A stretch of 64,000 nt of DNA. Source: Rebecca billardiae RCC1528 (Eukaryota > Haptophyta). The translations under genes were made by a program, and so were the position numbers. The stretch covers positions 744,001 to 808,000 of the forward strand of contig OZ251232.1 of NCBI GenBank assembly GCA_965240325.2, in the 5' to 3' direction. Shown here piece by piece: positions 42,137 through 52,010 of this stretch (position 1 is the stretch's first letter; the number at the start of each line of letters is the position of its first letter). A model generated the notes under the pieces. It ran no database searches. It saw only the letters and a program-made list of their open reading frames with translations, and had not been told where the DNA came from.

Positions 42137-42455
42137 AGTTCAGACTCTATTTTTACTATATGTATTTAACCATTTCAGACTCTGGTCAGAACACGGTCCG
42201 GGAGCGATCCGGATGCACCCGTAGCTATTGAAAATGTGTCACCGGACTGGGTAAGTAGCTATGAAAAATAGAGTGAAGTAGTCACAAACTGAATTTCACA
42301 CCCTGGGCACTTATTGGCCATCCATAGCAACCCTGCTTGGGGCCCTGTGGGAAACTTCGCCTTCGGGCGTTCATTCGGCCGCAGGAATGCGAAGATCATT
42401 TTCGGTACGCCCGGTTTCTATGACCGGACTGGCAGGGGTCAACCGGAGCCAGAGC
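42137..42455. mobile_element. Degenerate copy of the CAGACTCTATTTT element
   Basis: Starts CAGACTCTATTTTTACTATA and holds a mirrored AAAAATAGAGTGAAG about 120 bp on, plus CGGTCCGGGAGCGATCCGGA and GACTGGGTAAGTAGCTATG as in the better copies at 46.9 and 56.7 kb. It ends near GGTCAACCGGAGCCAGAGCC, resembling the outer end of those copies. Confidence 0.5.
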
Positions 42456-43164
42456 CTGATCGCGTCTAGTTATTATACTAAGTTATTAGCGACGCGTCGT
42501 GGCTCGCTCGTCATCATCGGGCCATCGGACTGTAGTCGTCAGCACTAAGTTGTGAGTGTCATCGGGTCGTCTGATCATCATGAGTCGTAGCGCAGTGGCG
42601 CGCTATATCAGTCCGCGTCGTCCCCGCCATCAGCGGGAGGCGGGCGAGGCGGCCGCCCACGACGGAGAGCACTGCCAGTGCGGCGCAGGCCTGCTCATGC
42701 ACGGTTATATATGTATACAGTAGTCAGTCGATGAGTGACTCAGTCGTCGGACTGTGTCAGAGTGTAGTGGCCTATATATATATTTATATTGATGCCAGGA
42801 GTCAGTCCTCGCGGAGCTGATGATCGACGATATATTCGCGCGATTATTATTTATGACCGTGGGGCCGCCTACTGCTGGGGCTCGGCCGTCGCACCGCGCG
42901 TCGTCGATGATATCGATGAGGTTCGTCATCATCAACATGACGATGAGTTCATCATCAGACATCGTCATCAGTGACGTCATCGTAGTAACGACTAGTGACG
43001 ATGATGTATAAGTAAGCTAGTCAGACTCTAGCACAGATCGACCGTGCACCGTCGTCTATATATAGTCACTACTGACTAAAAGTCACGAAGTCGCGTCCGA
43101 GAGTATATACTACTTTTCACTGCTGATGCTAATACTACTAGCTTAAGTCCGGACGACGACGCTA

Positions 43165-43709
43165 CAGGCAATCGCGGGCAATAAGGAGCGGTCACGTAGT
43201 AAGAAACTGGGGCTTGCTATCTGCGGACCTGGCCTAGAAACTAAGACTAGCGATTGGCTGGTTCGCTATACGCACTAGTCACACTATAAGAAACCGGGAC
43301 TACGTCGTCGCGGCACTCGCGGCTGACGTGGTCCGCCGAGGCCGCAGTGGGCAGTGCCAGTGGGACGCGGCGGCGCGGCGGCCCGACTACGAGTACAGGC
43401 CAAGACAGTCCCGACTTCTCCTGAGTGACTCCTGGCCAGCGCACCGCGCATCCATGCAACATCGTCATGCCAGATTTGCGCTCCAAAATGGCCCAAAAGT
43501 TTTCTTCGGCCTCGCCGGCCGGGCATAAAGAGTAAAAGACTCAGCGGGGGGGCTCTGGCCCCATGCGCCCCCCGCGCCTGCGCGGCGGGCGGACCTAGCG
43601 CTGAGAAACTGATGAGCCTCCGTAGGCGCTCGGGCTACCGAACGGCTAATAAGAAACCGAGACTAGCCGTGAGATCTCTGACGACTTCTTATTGCCCGCG
43701 ATTGCCTGC
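43165..43709. repeat. 545-bp interval bounded by a perfect 20-bp inverted repeat
   Basis: CAGGCAATCGCGGGCAATAA at 43165-43184 is the exact reverse complement of 43690-43709. The interval also holds several TAAGAAAC(C/T)GGGACTA-like motifs (about 43201, 43288, 43650). No target-site duplication or transposase frame was seen. Confidence 0.6.
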
Positions 43710-44131
43710 TGTATAAATATATGTATATGATCCGCAACACGCGATATGAATATATATAATAATACTAATGACCGCGCGTTCCGCGGTCCTTTTCCGTAGA
43801 ACGAACGTAGTTCGGGGCCCGCGGTGGCGGTGCACCCTCCGTCGCAGTCGTCCCGTACGTAACTAGACTCCATCCAGCGGCGCGCCGCCCAGCGCCGCGC
43901 CGCCGCCGGCCCGGCCGGCCGGCCGGGCGCGGGCGCGTCGGCGGCTGGCGTGCGCCAAGTGTGAGTGAGGGGGTGGACCGAAGCCGGAGCCACGATGCGG
44001 CAAAATAAATAGAAGCAGTAGCATCAGATATATATGTGCCGGTCTGTCTACAACTGATGCTGCTGATGCCTGCTGCATGAAATGAGCAGTGCAGCCGCTG
44101 TCTCAGTGCAGTCGTCCCCGCCGAGCCAGCG

Positions 44132-45238
44132 TCAGCATATGCACCCGTTCGCCGGGTCGTCGAACATCCACAAGTGATGCGGGAACTCAGCCCGAGCGAG
44201 TTCGCAAAGCTCCTTAAAGTTAGTGAACTTGCTGCAGAGCCCTGGAAGCGAGGTCTTCACAAAGTTTTTGACGACAGCAGTGCCGCCTGCCCCCACCTGC
44301 GCTTTCTTCGTTTTTTGGACGTGCATGCCGCGCAGCATGCCGACGTCAAGGCGAAGGCCGAGCAATGCGGCCACGCCCAAGAAGAGCTTGTCATGCTGGT
44401 AGAGCAGGTCATCATAATTGACCACCTTCGAGCAGCGGCCGCTCATGTGCCGTGCAAGGCAGAAGAGCACCCACGACTTATCCCGGAGGCTCTGAAGATC
44501 GTCCCACTTCTGGCAGTTGCTGCGCTTCTTGCGCTCGGGCGTGGACTCGCGCTTCGGCACCGAGCGGAGCAACGCCCTCGCCACGTCCATGGGAATCCGC
44601 TGCGGCGAAACGTAGTCGAGTACCGTCACGTTGAGCATTGCGTTCAGCCGGAATTGGCGTTGGCTCCGGTTGTGCCCAAAGCGCTTGTGCCACACGGCGG
44701 GGTCCATGCTGCCCTCGGTTCGCAGCTGTGTTGGCGTGACGCCGCTGGCGAGGATCTCGCGCATCTCCTCAAAGAGGACCTCGAGCGCATTATTGCGCGT
44801 CATCCACAAGGGGCAGGTCGAGTGCTTCCGCGCGAAGTCCTTCCACTTCGCCGGCTCCATCAAAATCGGCCACGGGCGCGTCTTGAGCATTGGGAATCGC
44901 CCCTCCTCAATCCGTTTGGTGTAGAAAGTGTCCGCCTCGAGGAGGGCCGCCGTCGCGTTCTTCGCCGGCGAGAACTTCTCGAGCGGTTCAAAACCCAACA
45001 CCGCCACGTCAGCAATCACGCTCATCTTCTGCATGAACGCACTCGAGCCCGAATGCCCGTGGAAGATCAGGATGCCAGACTTGCAGTTGCAGTTGCGCGC
45101 ACGCATCCGGGAGACGAGGGTTGGCAGCGATTCCACCGTGCCATACACGGTGTACGGCGGCTGGCGGGCGTCTCCCCTGAAGACGTCATAGGCGCCGCAA
45201 GTCGAGCCAGCAGTCACCACCAGCATGAGGCACGACAT
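44132..45238 (-). CDS. Sulfotransferase-like protein, secreted or Golgi
   Basis: This 368-residue protein starts at the ATG at 45238, which opens a signal sequence (MSCLMLVVTAGSTCGA). An in-frame ATG 74 codons upstream would bury that leader and overlap the divergent gene. ILIFHGHSGSSAFMQKM is a sulfotransferase-type P-loop (GxSGSS in place of GxxGTG/S). CPLWMTRNNALEVLFEEM fits the 3'-phosphate-binding segment (R-N...), and KVVNYDDLLYQHDKLFLG fits the YEDL region ahead of the C-terminal helix. Cys residues (CNCKSG, CPLW, CLARHMSGRC) suggest lumenal disulfides. It is not a close relative of the sulfotransferase at 2.9 kb. The acceptor is unknown. It is a single exon as far as visible. Confidence 0.62.
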   Translation of the reverse strand: MSCLMLVVTAGSTCGAYDVFRGDARQPPYTVYGTVESLPTLVSRMRARNCNCKSGILIFHGHSGSSAFMQKMSVIADVAVLGFEPLEKFSPAKNATAALLEADTFYTKRIEEGRFPMLKTRPWPILMEPAKWKDFARKHSTCPLWMTRNNALEVLFEEMREILASGVTPTQLRTEGSMDPAVWHKRFGHNRSQRQFRLNAMLNVTVLDYVSPQRIPMDVARALLRSVPKRESTPERKKRSNCQKWDDLQSLRDKSWVLFCLARHMSGRCSKVVNYDDLLYQHDKLFLGVAALLGLRLDVGMLRGMHVQKTKKAQVGAGGTAVVKNFVKTSLPGLCSKFTNFKELCELARAEFPHHLWMFDDPANGCIC

Positions 45239-45392
45239 GGCGGGCAGCACAGCGCGCACGGACAGAAGGACCTCCGAGGACCGCCACCCTTGCTCCGCCG
45301 TTGGCCCGTCCGATCGAACTGCAGAGCACCCCGGTAGCTCAGCATGGCTTCCGTCCCGGCCAACCTTGCGTACCGGTGAATTCGCCCGAGCC
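45239..45392. promoter_or_regulatory. Compact divergent promoter between sulfotransferase-like and glycosyltransferase-like genes
   Basis: Only 154 bp separate the preferred start codons of two oppositely transcribed genes, so the initiation signals of both must lie here or within the coding starts. No TATA box or Inr could be assigned with confidence. Confidence 0.35.
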
Positions 45393-46529
45393 ATGGGCTT
45401 GGGCGCGAACACTTCGGGCGCATGCTGGGTGTTCGCGCTGTATTGGCTTGAATGTGACATCGGGCTGACACCGACTTACCTGCACTTGGAGGCGGCACTC
45501 AGCTGGAACATCGCGCGCACGGCGCGGGCGAACCCGCGAATGCCGCTTTGCGTGCTGACAGGCATGCGCCGGTCGCAGGTGATCTCGATCTTCGAGGGCG
45601 AGCTTGGCAAGCCGCTCGCAACCAAGCTTGCTTCGCGCGTCGCCGTGGTCAACGTCCCTTGCCCGGCGCCACCGGCCGAGCTGGGAGCACGCGATGGCCA
45701 GCATGGCTGCCCAGCGTGCTCCATCGCTCGCCAGGCACTGCCGCCGCCAAGGCCACTGCCACCAGAGGCGAGCAGGCGGGAGCGCAAGGAGCTGGAGCTG
45801 GTCGCAGCCCTGCGCTATGGTCTGCTCTACAAAGTGCGCGCGCTGGCCTACGTGCCCTACCGCATCACCGTCGTGCTCGACGCCGATGCGGCCCTCTGCC
45901 CCAACGCGCGCCGCGCCGTGCTGGGCGAGGCGGAGGCGCTGTCCATCCTCGACCGGTCCGTCGGCTTGCGGTACCACAGGCGCAGCGTGGGCCCGCGGGT
46001 GGGAGCAGGCAGGGCCGGCGTGGCCAACCTCACGTGCGAGGAGGGCTGCGGCCAGGTGATCGACGGCGCGCTCGTGCGCACCTCGATGCGCTGCGCCGGG
46101 CTGTGCGCGGGCCGGGCGGTGGCCCACGAGCACGACGGCTGCGGTGCCAACACCGGCGTGATCGTCGTCCGACGGACCGCGGAGGCGGCTGCCTTCGCGC
46201 GCACGTGGTACGCGCGCTACTACGCTCAGATCACTACGCCACGCAACGGCAGCCTGATCAACCTCTCAGGCGATCAGCGCAGCTTCGGCTCGAACGGCCT
46301 CAAGCAGGGAAGGGGCCCAGCGTTTGCGCGGGCATGCGCCGCAGTCGCCAACCTCCCGCGCAACCTGCACGTGGGGCGCGGGGAAGTGGCGCAGGGACAG
46401 GCCGCGGTGTACGGGCCAGTCATTGCGGTGCACGGCTGCAAGGCGCAGGAGCTGGACAAGGGCTCCTGCCCACTGTACACGGCGTGCTGCTCTCGCAGAG
46501 GCAGGTGTGCTGACATTGACTTTGATTGA
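45393..46529 (+). CDS. Nucleotide-sugar glycosyltransferase-like protein
   Basis: This 378-residue protein has the marks of a GT-A glycosyltransferase. ITVVLDADAALCPNARRAV contains the DxD metal-binding motif (DAD) after a hydrophobic strand. CGANTGVIVVRRTAEA is the acceptor-site G-x-N-x-G-V strand-turn seen in DUF/GT77-like enzymes. GSLINLSGDQRSFG gives the DQ pair, and AVHGCKAQE the late His. PLCVLTGMRRSQVISIF is the first Rossmann strand-helix. The start at 45393 (MGLGANTSGACWVFAL) gives a short hydrophobic N-terminal segment compatible with a signal anchor. ATGs at 45225 and 45237 are in frame but would overlap the divergent gene. The C-terminus is Cys-rich (CPLYTACCSRRGRCADID), suggesting a lumenal location. 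The sugar donor and acceptor are unknown. Confidence 0.6.
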   Translation: MGLGANTSGACWVFALYWLECDIGLTPTYLHLEAALSWNIARTARANPRMPLCVLTGMRRSQVISIFEGELGKPLATKLASRVAVVNVPCPAPPAELGARDGQHGCPACSIARQALPPPRPLPPEASRRERKELELVAALRYGLLYKVRALAYVPYRITVVLDADAALCPNARRAVLGEAEALSILDRSVGLRYHRRSVGPRVGAGRAGVANLTCEEGCGQVIDGALVRTSMRCAGLCAGRAVAHEHDGCGANTGVIVVRRTAEAAAFARTWYARYYAQITTPRNGSLINLSGDQRSFGSNGLKQGRGPAFARACAAVANLPRNLHVGRGEVAQGQAAVYGPVIAVHGCKAQELDKGSCPLYTACCSRRGRCADIDFD

Positions 46530-46727
46530 TGGGCAGTGCATCATTATGAGACCATCTAGATGATGAGCGAAGGCCTGCTAAGCCCGACGCTGACGGCGCT
46601 GACGAGCCGCCGGCGGCCGAGGTAATAAGCTAGTCGTCGTAATTATTGACGACGATTATGGCCTGCGCCTGCGGTGCAGGGCGGAGCGCCGGGAGCGCGC
46701 AGCGTTCACGAGCGTCGGCCTCACAGT
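46530..46727. other. 3' flank of the glycosyltransferase-like gene
   Basis: Short spacer with no recognisable element. It precedes the inverted element copy A. Confidence 0.3.
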
Positions 46728-47265
46728 CCGGTCCGGGTTACCAGTATGGAGCGTTATACATCTTGACTACTTGAGACTTGACACCGTGCAATCGGCGCGC
46801 GGGGTCGCCGCCTCTGATGATCTACAATACAATAGCAGCTCACTAGCCCACCCCAGGCGGTCCCTTGGACGATATTTAATCATATTATTACGGCCAGATG
46901 GATCATCAGCCACACCTCCAATAGGCCTCGCAGACTCTATTTTCTATATAACTAAATACCCAGTCCGGGTATCATTTTCGCATATATATATATGTATGTA
47001 TACAGGTGTCCGGAACGCTCCCGGACTGTGCTGAAATCTGAGTAAGGGACGGGTAATTACATAGTGAAATAGAGTCTGAACCTATTGGGAGGTGGTCGGA
47101 TGCGTGCGACATTTCATCTCGTTGATGATCGAAGTCATCAATCGGGGGTCGGAAGGGACTCTGCTGCATGGACCATGGACATGGTCCGCTTGGTTGACTT
47201 CGGCTCGGGGCCGGCCACTTAATTAACGGAGCTGGGGGGGGTGGACCGGACTCCGGAGCCGGAGC
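46728..47265 (-). mobile_element. ~540-bp inverted-repeat element, copy A
   Basis: The whole stretch is the reverse complement, with minor indels, of 56521-57062. Its core (46931-47078) is bounded by CAGACTCTATTTTC and GAAATAGAGTCTG, flanked in turn by CCTCCAATAGG and CCTATTGGGAGG, giving nested inverted repeats. The outer right end has GGTGGACCGGACTCCGGAGCC. No coding sequence is present, so it fits a MITE-like non-autonomous element mobilised in trans. Confidence 0.72.
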
Positions 47266-49749
47266 CTCGTCATATATTATTGATGATGATGTCTGGCAAC
47301 GTTATCGTCACTTCACTGACGGTTCATCCACGCGCGTTGGCAGCGTGTCGTCTGAGCTAGACGTCAGAACTACCAGCTTATAATTATTATTACTCGGCGC
47401 GCGCTCAGATTCGGCATAATTCTGCGCGCTGCGCGCGCATCATATGCGTTATTCATATCACTAACTCGTCACTTCTCGTCCGGATCATGCCGCCGGCTCA
47501 GAGTCACAGGAGTCACTACTACTAGTCAGACGATCTGCCGCCGCCGCGCCGGCGGCCGCCGGCCCTACGCGGATCGCGCGCGCCGCCGCCGCCAGCGGCA
47601 GAGGGCGGCCCGGTCTTATTTATGAGCCATCAATAATTATAGGTGGGTCCCTGGCGATTTTCCAGCGTTCTTTTAAACATTTACCGGGTTTTCTCGCCGG
47701 ATTTCTTTTCGCGCGGGGCGCGGCTCGGGAAAATCGCCGGGCCGCCGGCCGAGGTCCGATCTGAACGCTCCCGACGATGTCGGAGCGCCTCTCCAGCGCG
47801 ACCGAGCCGCCGTGTGTCGGGTAGACCACAGCCAACACCTATCGCGCGCTCCAGCGCTTTGCGCGTGCTCACGGATGGGATCCGTGGTCACACATCCCCC
47901 GCCTGGCACGTGCCCGCATGTTTGACTCTCGCCCGGCTAGACGCGTACAGACAACTTGAATCGATCGGCGGGTGTTCGACCCGTGCCTTCGAGCAGGGTC
48001 AGTTTTTGCCACATGCGGGTCAGGCGACGGGAGGCATGGGTCAGTATCGTGCACGGGCATGCTCTTGACGCTCCCGCCATCTTGAGCAGCTCAACGCACC
48101 GTGAAGGTGACATTTGGGCTGCGCGCAAGCTGCTCGTGAGAACGCACGACAGCCAGCCCCGGGCTCTCGGGGAGCCATGTAAGCGATTGGCGACTTCCGA
48201 GAGGGCGTGTTTGGTGGGGGTTGGTACCGATCATCGATCAGCAGGCCGTGTTTGGTGGGGGTTGGTACCGATCATCGATCAGCAGGCCTAGGATGGGTGC
48301 ACTGAGGACTTGGGATGCTGAGAAGCCGCCGCGATGTGCGGCGAGCACGCCGACTTGCCATCCGTGTACACGATCCAGCGCCAGGAAGATCAGCAGGGCC
48401 TTTGACAGCGGCAGCAGGCGCTCAGCGATCCTTCCCTATGCCGAGTGTGGGCATAGCCTGCGGTGCTCGAGGGTGGTCGCAGGATATGGGTCCATTCTTG
48501 ACAGAACGCGGTCGCGTTGACAGGCGCGGGTGCCACCCCACGCTGTTGCTCCTGCCATTGGGTGGTCCCACTCGTTCCGCTCGTGGTCTGCGAAGACTCG
48601 TACTCAGCAACTCTACGGCTAGGCGTAGTAGACCCCTCAGACGCATGTCTGATGATTGCCCGGCACGTTCTCGTCGTCATGTTGGGTGTACTTGAGCGAG
48701 CGGAAGCCGCAACGTGATGGCTAGGCCAGCAGCTCAACCATCTGACGTCTCGCCGGCCAACTGGCTGAGTGCTCTCAGCCTAGCAGCAGCGTCGGTGAAC
48801 CTATCGTATTGCTGCCTGGCGAGAAGATGGTAGGAGGCATCGTCGGCGGCATGGGCTGCAGCTGCGGTAGTCGTGGACTGGTGGCGGCCTCACGCGGGTG
48901 GGCATACAGACGACCGGTGACACGCGGAGTACGAGCACGGAAGCCGCCGAGCGCGGCAAGCTCCGGCGGTGGCGTTGGCTGATAGTCCAGCCTCGACGGC
49001 GGAGGGCTCCCGTGTGACGACGGTGGCATGCTCGGTGGCGGGCGATGGTGTGTGCCTCGGCACGCAGCCCGCCACAAACACTGCCACTCGCAGGCAGTCT
49101 GGTTGCGGGCCCGGGTTGCCTGTGTCCGCGTCGCTCGGCGCCTATTCGATGACCCAACAAACGTACCCACATATCGGAACGAATTTGAATATATAGTGAA
49201 CCGCATCCACGGTCAATATAAAGTGGGTAACAATCACACTATATACGGGTAAGTGGCTATATATGAAGTGGGTAATATGCTCGATCTTGCTGTAGTTTGT
49301 TGGAGGTATCAGCGCACAGCATAGAGCCCCACTCTTTGCTTCATAAAATGGTTCGGTCGGGTGTCAACGGTTGCCAATAAGTAATTCCGATCGCATGTCG
49401 CCATCTAGCCACCATAACCATGAAGTAACGCTTCGCACAAAATCTCTATGTGACACTACTGGCGCGGCGCGCGCGCGCTCGGCCGAGCGACGGCACGCGG
49501 AGTAGGTTTTGAGGTCGAAACTTTTGCTCCGCCCCGATGGGACGCATTTATAGCGTCGATTCTGGGTAAGAGACAAAATATAGGACGTCATTCTGAGTGC
49601 GCCAGAATATCGCCCCAGTTGGGAGGGACCCACCTATTTATTCAATAAAGCCACGCGGTATTGACGCGCGCGGACCCACTACTCGGCATGCATGAGCAGC
49701 GCGACGACCGCCCGGCGGCGCCACTATCACCATGTAAGCAGCGCTATAT
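47266..49749. other. Intergenic, no reliable gene
   Basis: Includes AT-rich ATCATC runs, a GC island at about 47530-47610 and a 41-bp direct repeat (48207-48288). From about 49190 it has GGGTAA-containing AT-rich sequence. Minus-strand frames at 48.4-49.2 kb have mixed composition and could be a decayed coding sequence, but no motif supports an identity. Confidence 0.4.
48207..48288. repeat. 41-bp perfect tandem duplication
   Basis: A unit starting GTGTTTGGTGGGGGTTGGTA occurs at 48207-48247 and again at 48248-48288 without differences. It contains ATCATCGATCA. Confidence 0.9.
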
Positions 49750-51633
49750 TCATACGGTCATCGGCACAACCCCTTCGGGCCCGGGGCCAGGGCTGCCGCC
49801 GTCCGCCGCATGCGCATCGCCACTGCCATCATGATCAGCCATGGCAGCGTCGTGGCCATGACGGTCCGTGTACGGGCTCCCCGGAGCGGAGCGCTCGGCC
49901 ACGTCGCTCGACAGGCCAGCCGCACCGGGCACGGCCGCAGGCGCACGTGCCGATGCCCCTGCCGCGCCAGCAGCCACGCGCACGACGCCCGGGGCGCGCG
50001 GCGGGGTCGTGCTTTGGCCGCGGGGCGCACGCGTGCGCGGCGGCGCCGCTCGCCGCTCCGTGCCGTCCACAGTCGCCCTGCGGTCTGGCTGCTGCGTGCG
50101 CGCAGACGGCGGCGGCATGCCGAAGAGGAAGCCAAGGCGTGGCCAGAGGAAGCCGCGCCACACAGGCTCCGGCGCAGACGCGCTGTCCTCGCCGCTCTCG
50201 CCCTCGCCATGCCCAGCCGCCTCACTGCTGCCTCGGCCGTCCGTGCTGCCGCCTCTGGCACCGCTGCCCTGCGCACCAGCGGGGCCGGCCTCTGGCTGGT
50301 GCGCCAGCGGCTCCTCGGGGCGCGCCGGGTGAGCGCCCGTGCCGTTCAGGGCACGGCGCTCACCTTCGCCAGCGCCCGCCTCGCCCAGGGTCCCCTCGGG
50401 CTGGGCGCCCGGCGGCTCGGCGGGGATTGGCTCTGAGGGCGGCGCGACCGCTGCGCCGCCTTGCGCCATGCCCTCAGCCGCCGCGGGGGCGACAGGGCGC
50501 GCGGCCGCGGCGAGGGGCTCGGCGTGCGGTGCCGGCTGCTGCGCCGCCGCCGCGTCGAGCCTCGCGCGCAGCCCCGCCACCTGCGCGCGCTCCGCCTCGA
50601 GCTGCGCGCCCAGCTCGGCGCGAAACTGCTTGAAGTAGGCGCGCGCCACCACCGCGTCCTCCTCCGCGGCCGCCAGCTGGTCGCTCAGCTCGTCCGCGCG
50701 CGCGTCCGCTGCGGCGGCGGCGGCGGCGGCGGTCGCGGCGGCCTCGCGCGCCTCGGCGAGCGCCGCGGCCGACGACGACTCGTCCGCACCCCGCACGCCC
50801 GACGCCCCCTCCGCCGCGGACGGCGCGTGCGCGCCACCATCACCGCCGCCGTCGCCGTCGGCCGCGGGCGCGTGCGCTCTCGAGCGCAGCAAAGCCTCGA
50901 GCTGCTCGCAGCGGCGCCGCAGCTGCTCGATGGTGCGCTCGAGCTGCTCGATGGCCTCAGCGCCGCCCGCCGCATCTTTGGGCGCGACCTCGCCCGCGCC
51001 GCTCGGCGGCGGTGCCGCGTGCCCGTTCGGCGCGCCGCGCTTGCGCTGCTCGCGCGCGAGGGCGGACACGGCCTCGTCACGCTCCGCCGAGACGCGCTTC
51101 ACGACCGCGCCGAGCGCCGAGGTCATGGCGGCCTTCTCCTCGCGCACGCGCTGCGCCTCGTCCACCGCCGCCTGCAGCGCCGCGTTCAGCCGCCCCTTCT
51201 CGTGGATGAACGCGCCCGTCTGCCGGCGCAGCGCCTCGACGCGAGCCTCGAGGTCCTCGTTGACCGTGCGCAGCTGCACGACGTCTCGCGGGATCTCGGC
51301 TCTGAGGCGCTCGAGCTCGGCGCGGGTGCGCTCGAGCTCGAGCGAGACGGCGGCGCGGGGCGCCTGCGAGCGCTTGTCCACCAGCTCGTGCAGCCGCTCC
51401 AGGTGCGACGGCAGCACCTTGAGGCACAGCTCCTCGAGCCTGCCGCCGAGAGGCGAGTGCGCGCCGCCGTCCGCAGAGGCCGGCGCGTGCGCGGGCGGCG
51501 GCAACAAGGAGTGGAGGTCCTCGAGGAAGAGCTTGGTCGCGGACCGAAGGATCTGCGCGTCCACGTCGATGGCGTCCTCCGCCGGCGCTCGTGCTGCGAG
51601 CACCTCTGCGGGGGGCTCGTGCAACGCCGGCAT
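49750..51633 (-). CDS. Coiled-coil protein, uncharacterised
   Basis: A 627-residue protein. The ATG at 51633 (MPALHEPPAEVLAARAPAE) is preferred over one 43 codons upstream, whose extension is low-complexity. Residues 10-65 (DAQILRSATKLFLEDLHSLL, then LPSHLERLHELVDKR) are helical. A coiled coil follows to about residue 320, with heptads such as LERTRAELERLRAEI, NEDLEARVEALRRQT and QLERTIEQLRRRCEQLEALL. After an acidic Gly/Ala break there is a second coil (LAAAEEDAVVARAYFKQFRA). The C-terminal half is Ala/Pro/Gly-rich except for an aromatic patch, VWRGFLWPRLGFLFGM. No catalytic domain, signal peptide or membrane helix is visible; a structural or cytoskeletal role is only inferred. The downstream coiled-coil gene on the same strand is unrelated outside the coil. 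Confidence 0.6.
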   Translation of the reverse strand: MPALHEPPAEVLAARAPAEDAIDVDAQILRSATKLFLEDLHSLLPPPAHAPASADGGAHSPLGGRLEELCLKVLPSHLERLHELVDKRSQAPRAAVSLELERTRAELERLRAEIPRDVVQLRTVNEDLEARVEALRRQTGAFIHEKGRLNAALQAAVDEAQRVREEKAAMTSALGAVVKRVSAERDEAVSALAREQRKRGAPNGHAAPPPSGAGEVAPKDAAGGAEAIEQLERTIEQLRRRCEQLEALLRSRAHAPAADGDGGGDGGAHAPSAAEGASGVRGADESSSAAALAEAREAAATAAAAAAAADARADELSDQLAAAEEDAVVARAYFKQFRAELGAQLEAERAQVAGLRARLDAAAAQQPAPHAEPLAAAARPVAPAAAEGMAQGGAAVAPPSEPIPAEPPGAQPEGTLGEAGAGEGERRALNGTGAHPARPEEPLAHQPEAGPAGAQGSGARGGSTDGRGSSEAAGHGEGESGEDSASAPEPVWRGFLWPRLGFLFGMPPPSARTQQPDRRATVDGTERRAAPPRTRAPRGQSTTPPRAPGVVRVAAGAAGASARAPAAVPGAAGLSSDVAERSAPGSPYTDRHGHDAAMADHDGSGDAHAADGGSPGPGPEGVVPMTV

Positions 51634-52010
51634 CCTTTCACGACCGCGCGAATACCCGCTGGCAGGCGCAGCGGACCTTTGCCCAGCGCCCGCACCAAAG
51701 CCGCACCGGCGCAAATGCGCATCCCGAGCCCAACCGGAAAGTTCTCCCGTCCGGCTTTGCACGGGGCAAGCAGGTACCGATCGGGTCCGGTCGCGGAGCC
51801 CGAGCCGATGACGATCACGATGTCGATGTCACTTGTCAGTCAGCACCTCCTAGTCTTGTAAGCAGCCGTCTGCCATTGGCTGAACAAGTGCAAAGCCGGT
51901 CTCGTGACGATCGTCGATCGATCGGAGTCCCCTCAAGTCGCGGTGGACATTTATCGCGGGACGGTCAGATCCCAGACGTCGTCGCTCCTCAGCATTGCTG
52001 ATTGCAGCCG

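Larger units (their letters stand above)
41821..44131. other. AT-rich, repeat-bearing intergenic region
   Basis: No protein-coding frame is convincing. Contents: a (CT)n tract at about 42114-42133, a degenerate element copy (42137-42455), TA-rich tracts near 42774, many ATCATC/GTCGTC runs, a perfect 20-bp inverted repeat (43165/43690), and a solo element end (GGGTGGACCGAAGCCGGAGCC) at about 43971. It should contain the 3' end of the giant transcript. Confidence 0.5.

Noticed and set aside
45330-45400. tRNA-like start (CCCGGTAGCTCAGCATGG)
   Set aside because: It resembles an A box, but no B box (GGTTCGA-like) or acceptor-stem pairing follows at the right distance, and it lies at the 5' end of a coding frame.
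48390-49206. Possible decayed retrotransposon on the minus strand
   Set aside because: Composition is mixed and stops are frequent, but no reverse transcriptase, integrase or RNase H motif could be recognised.
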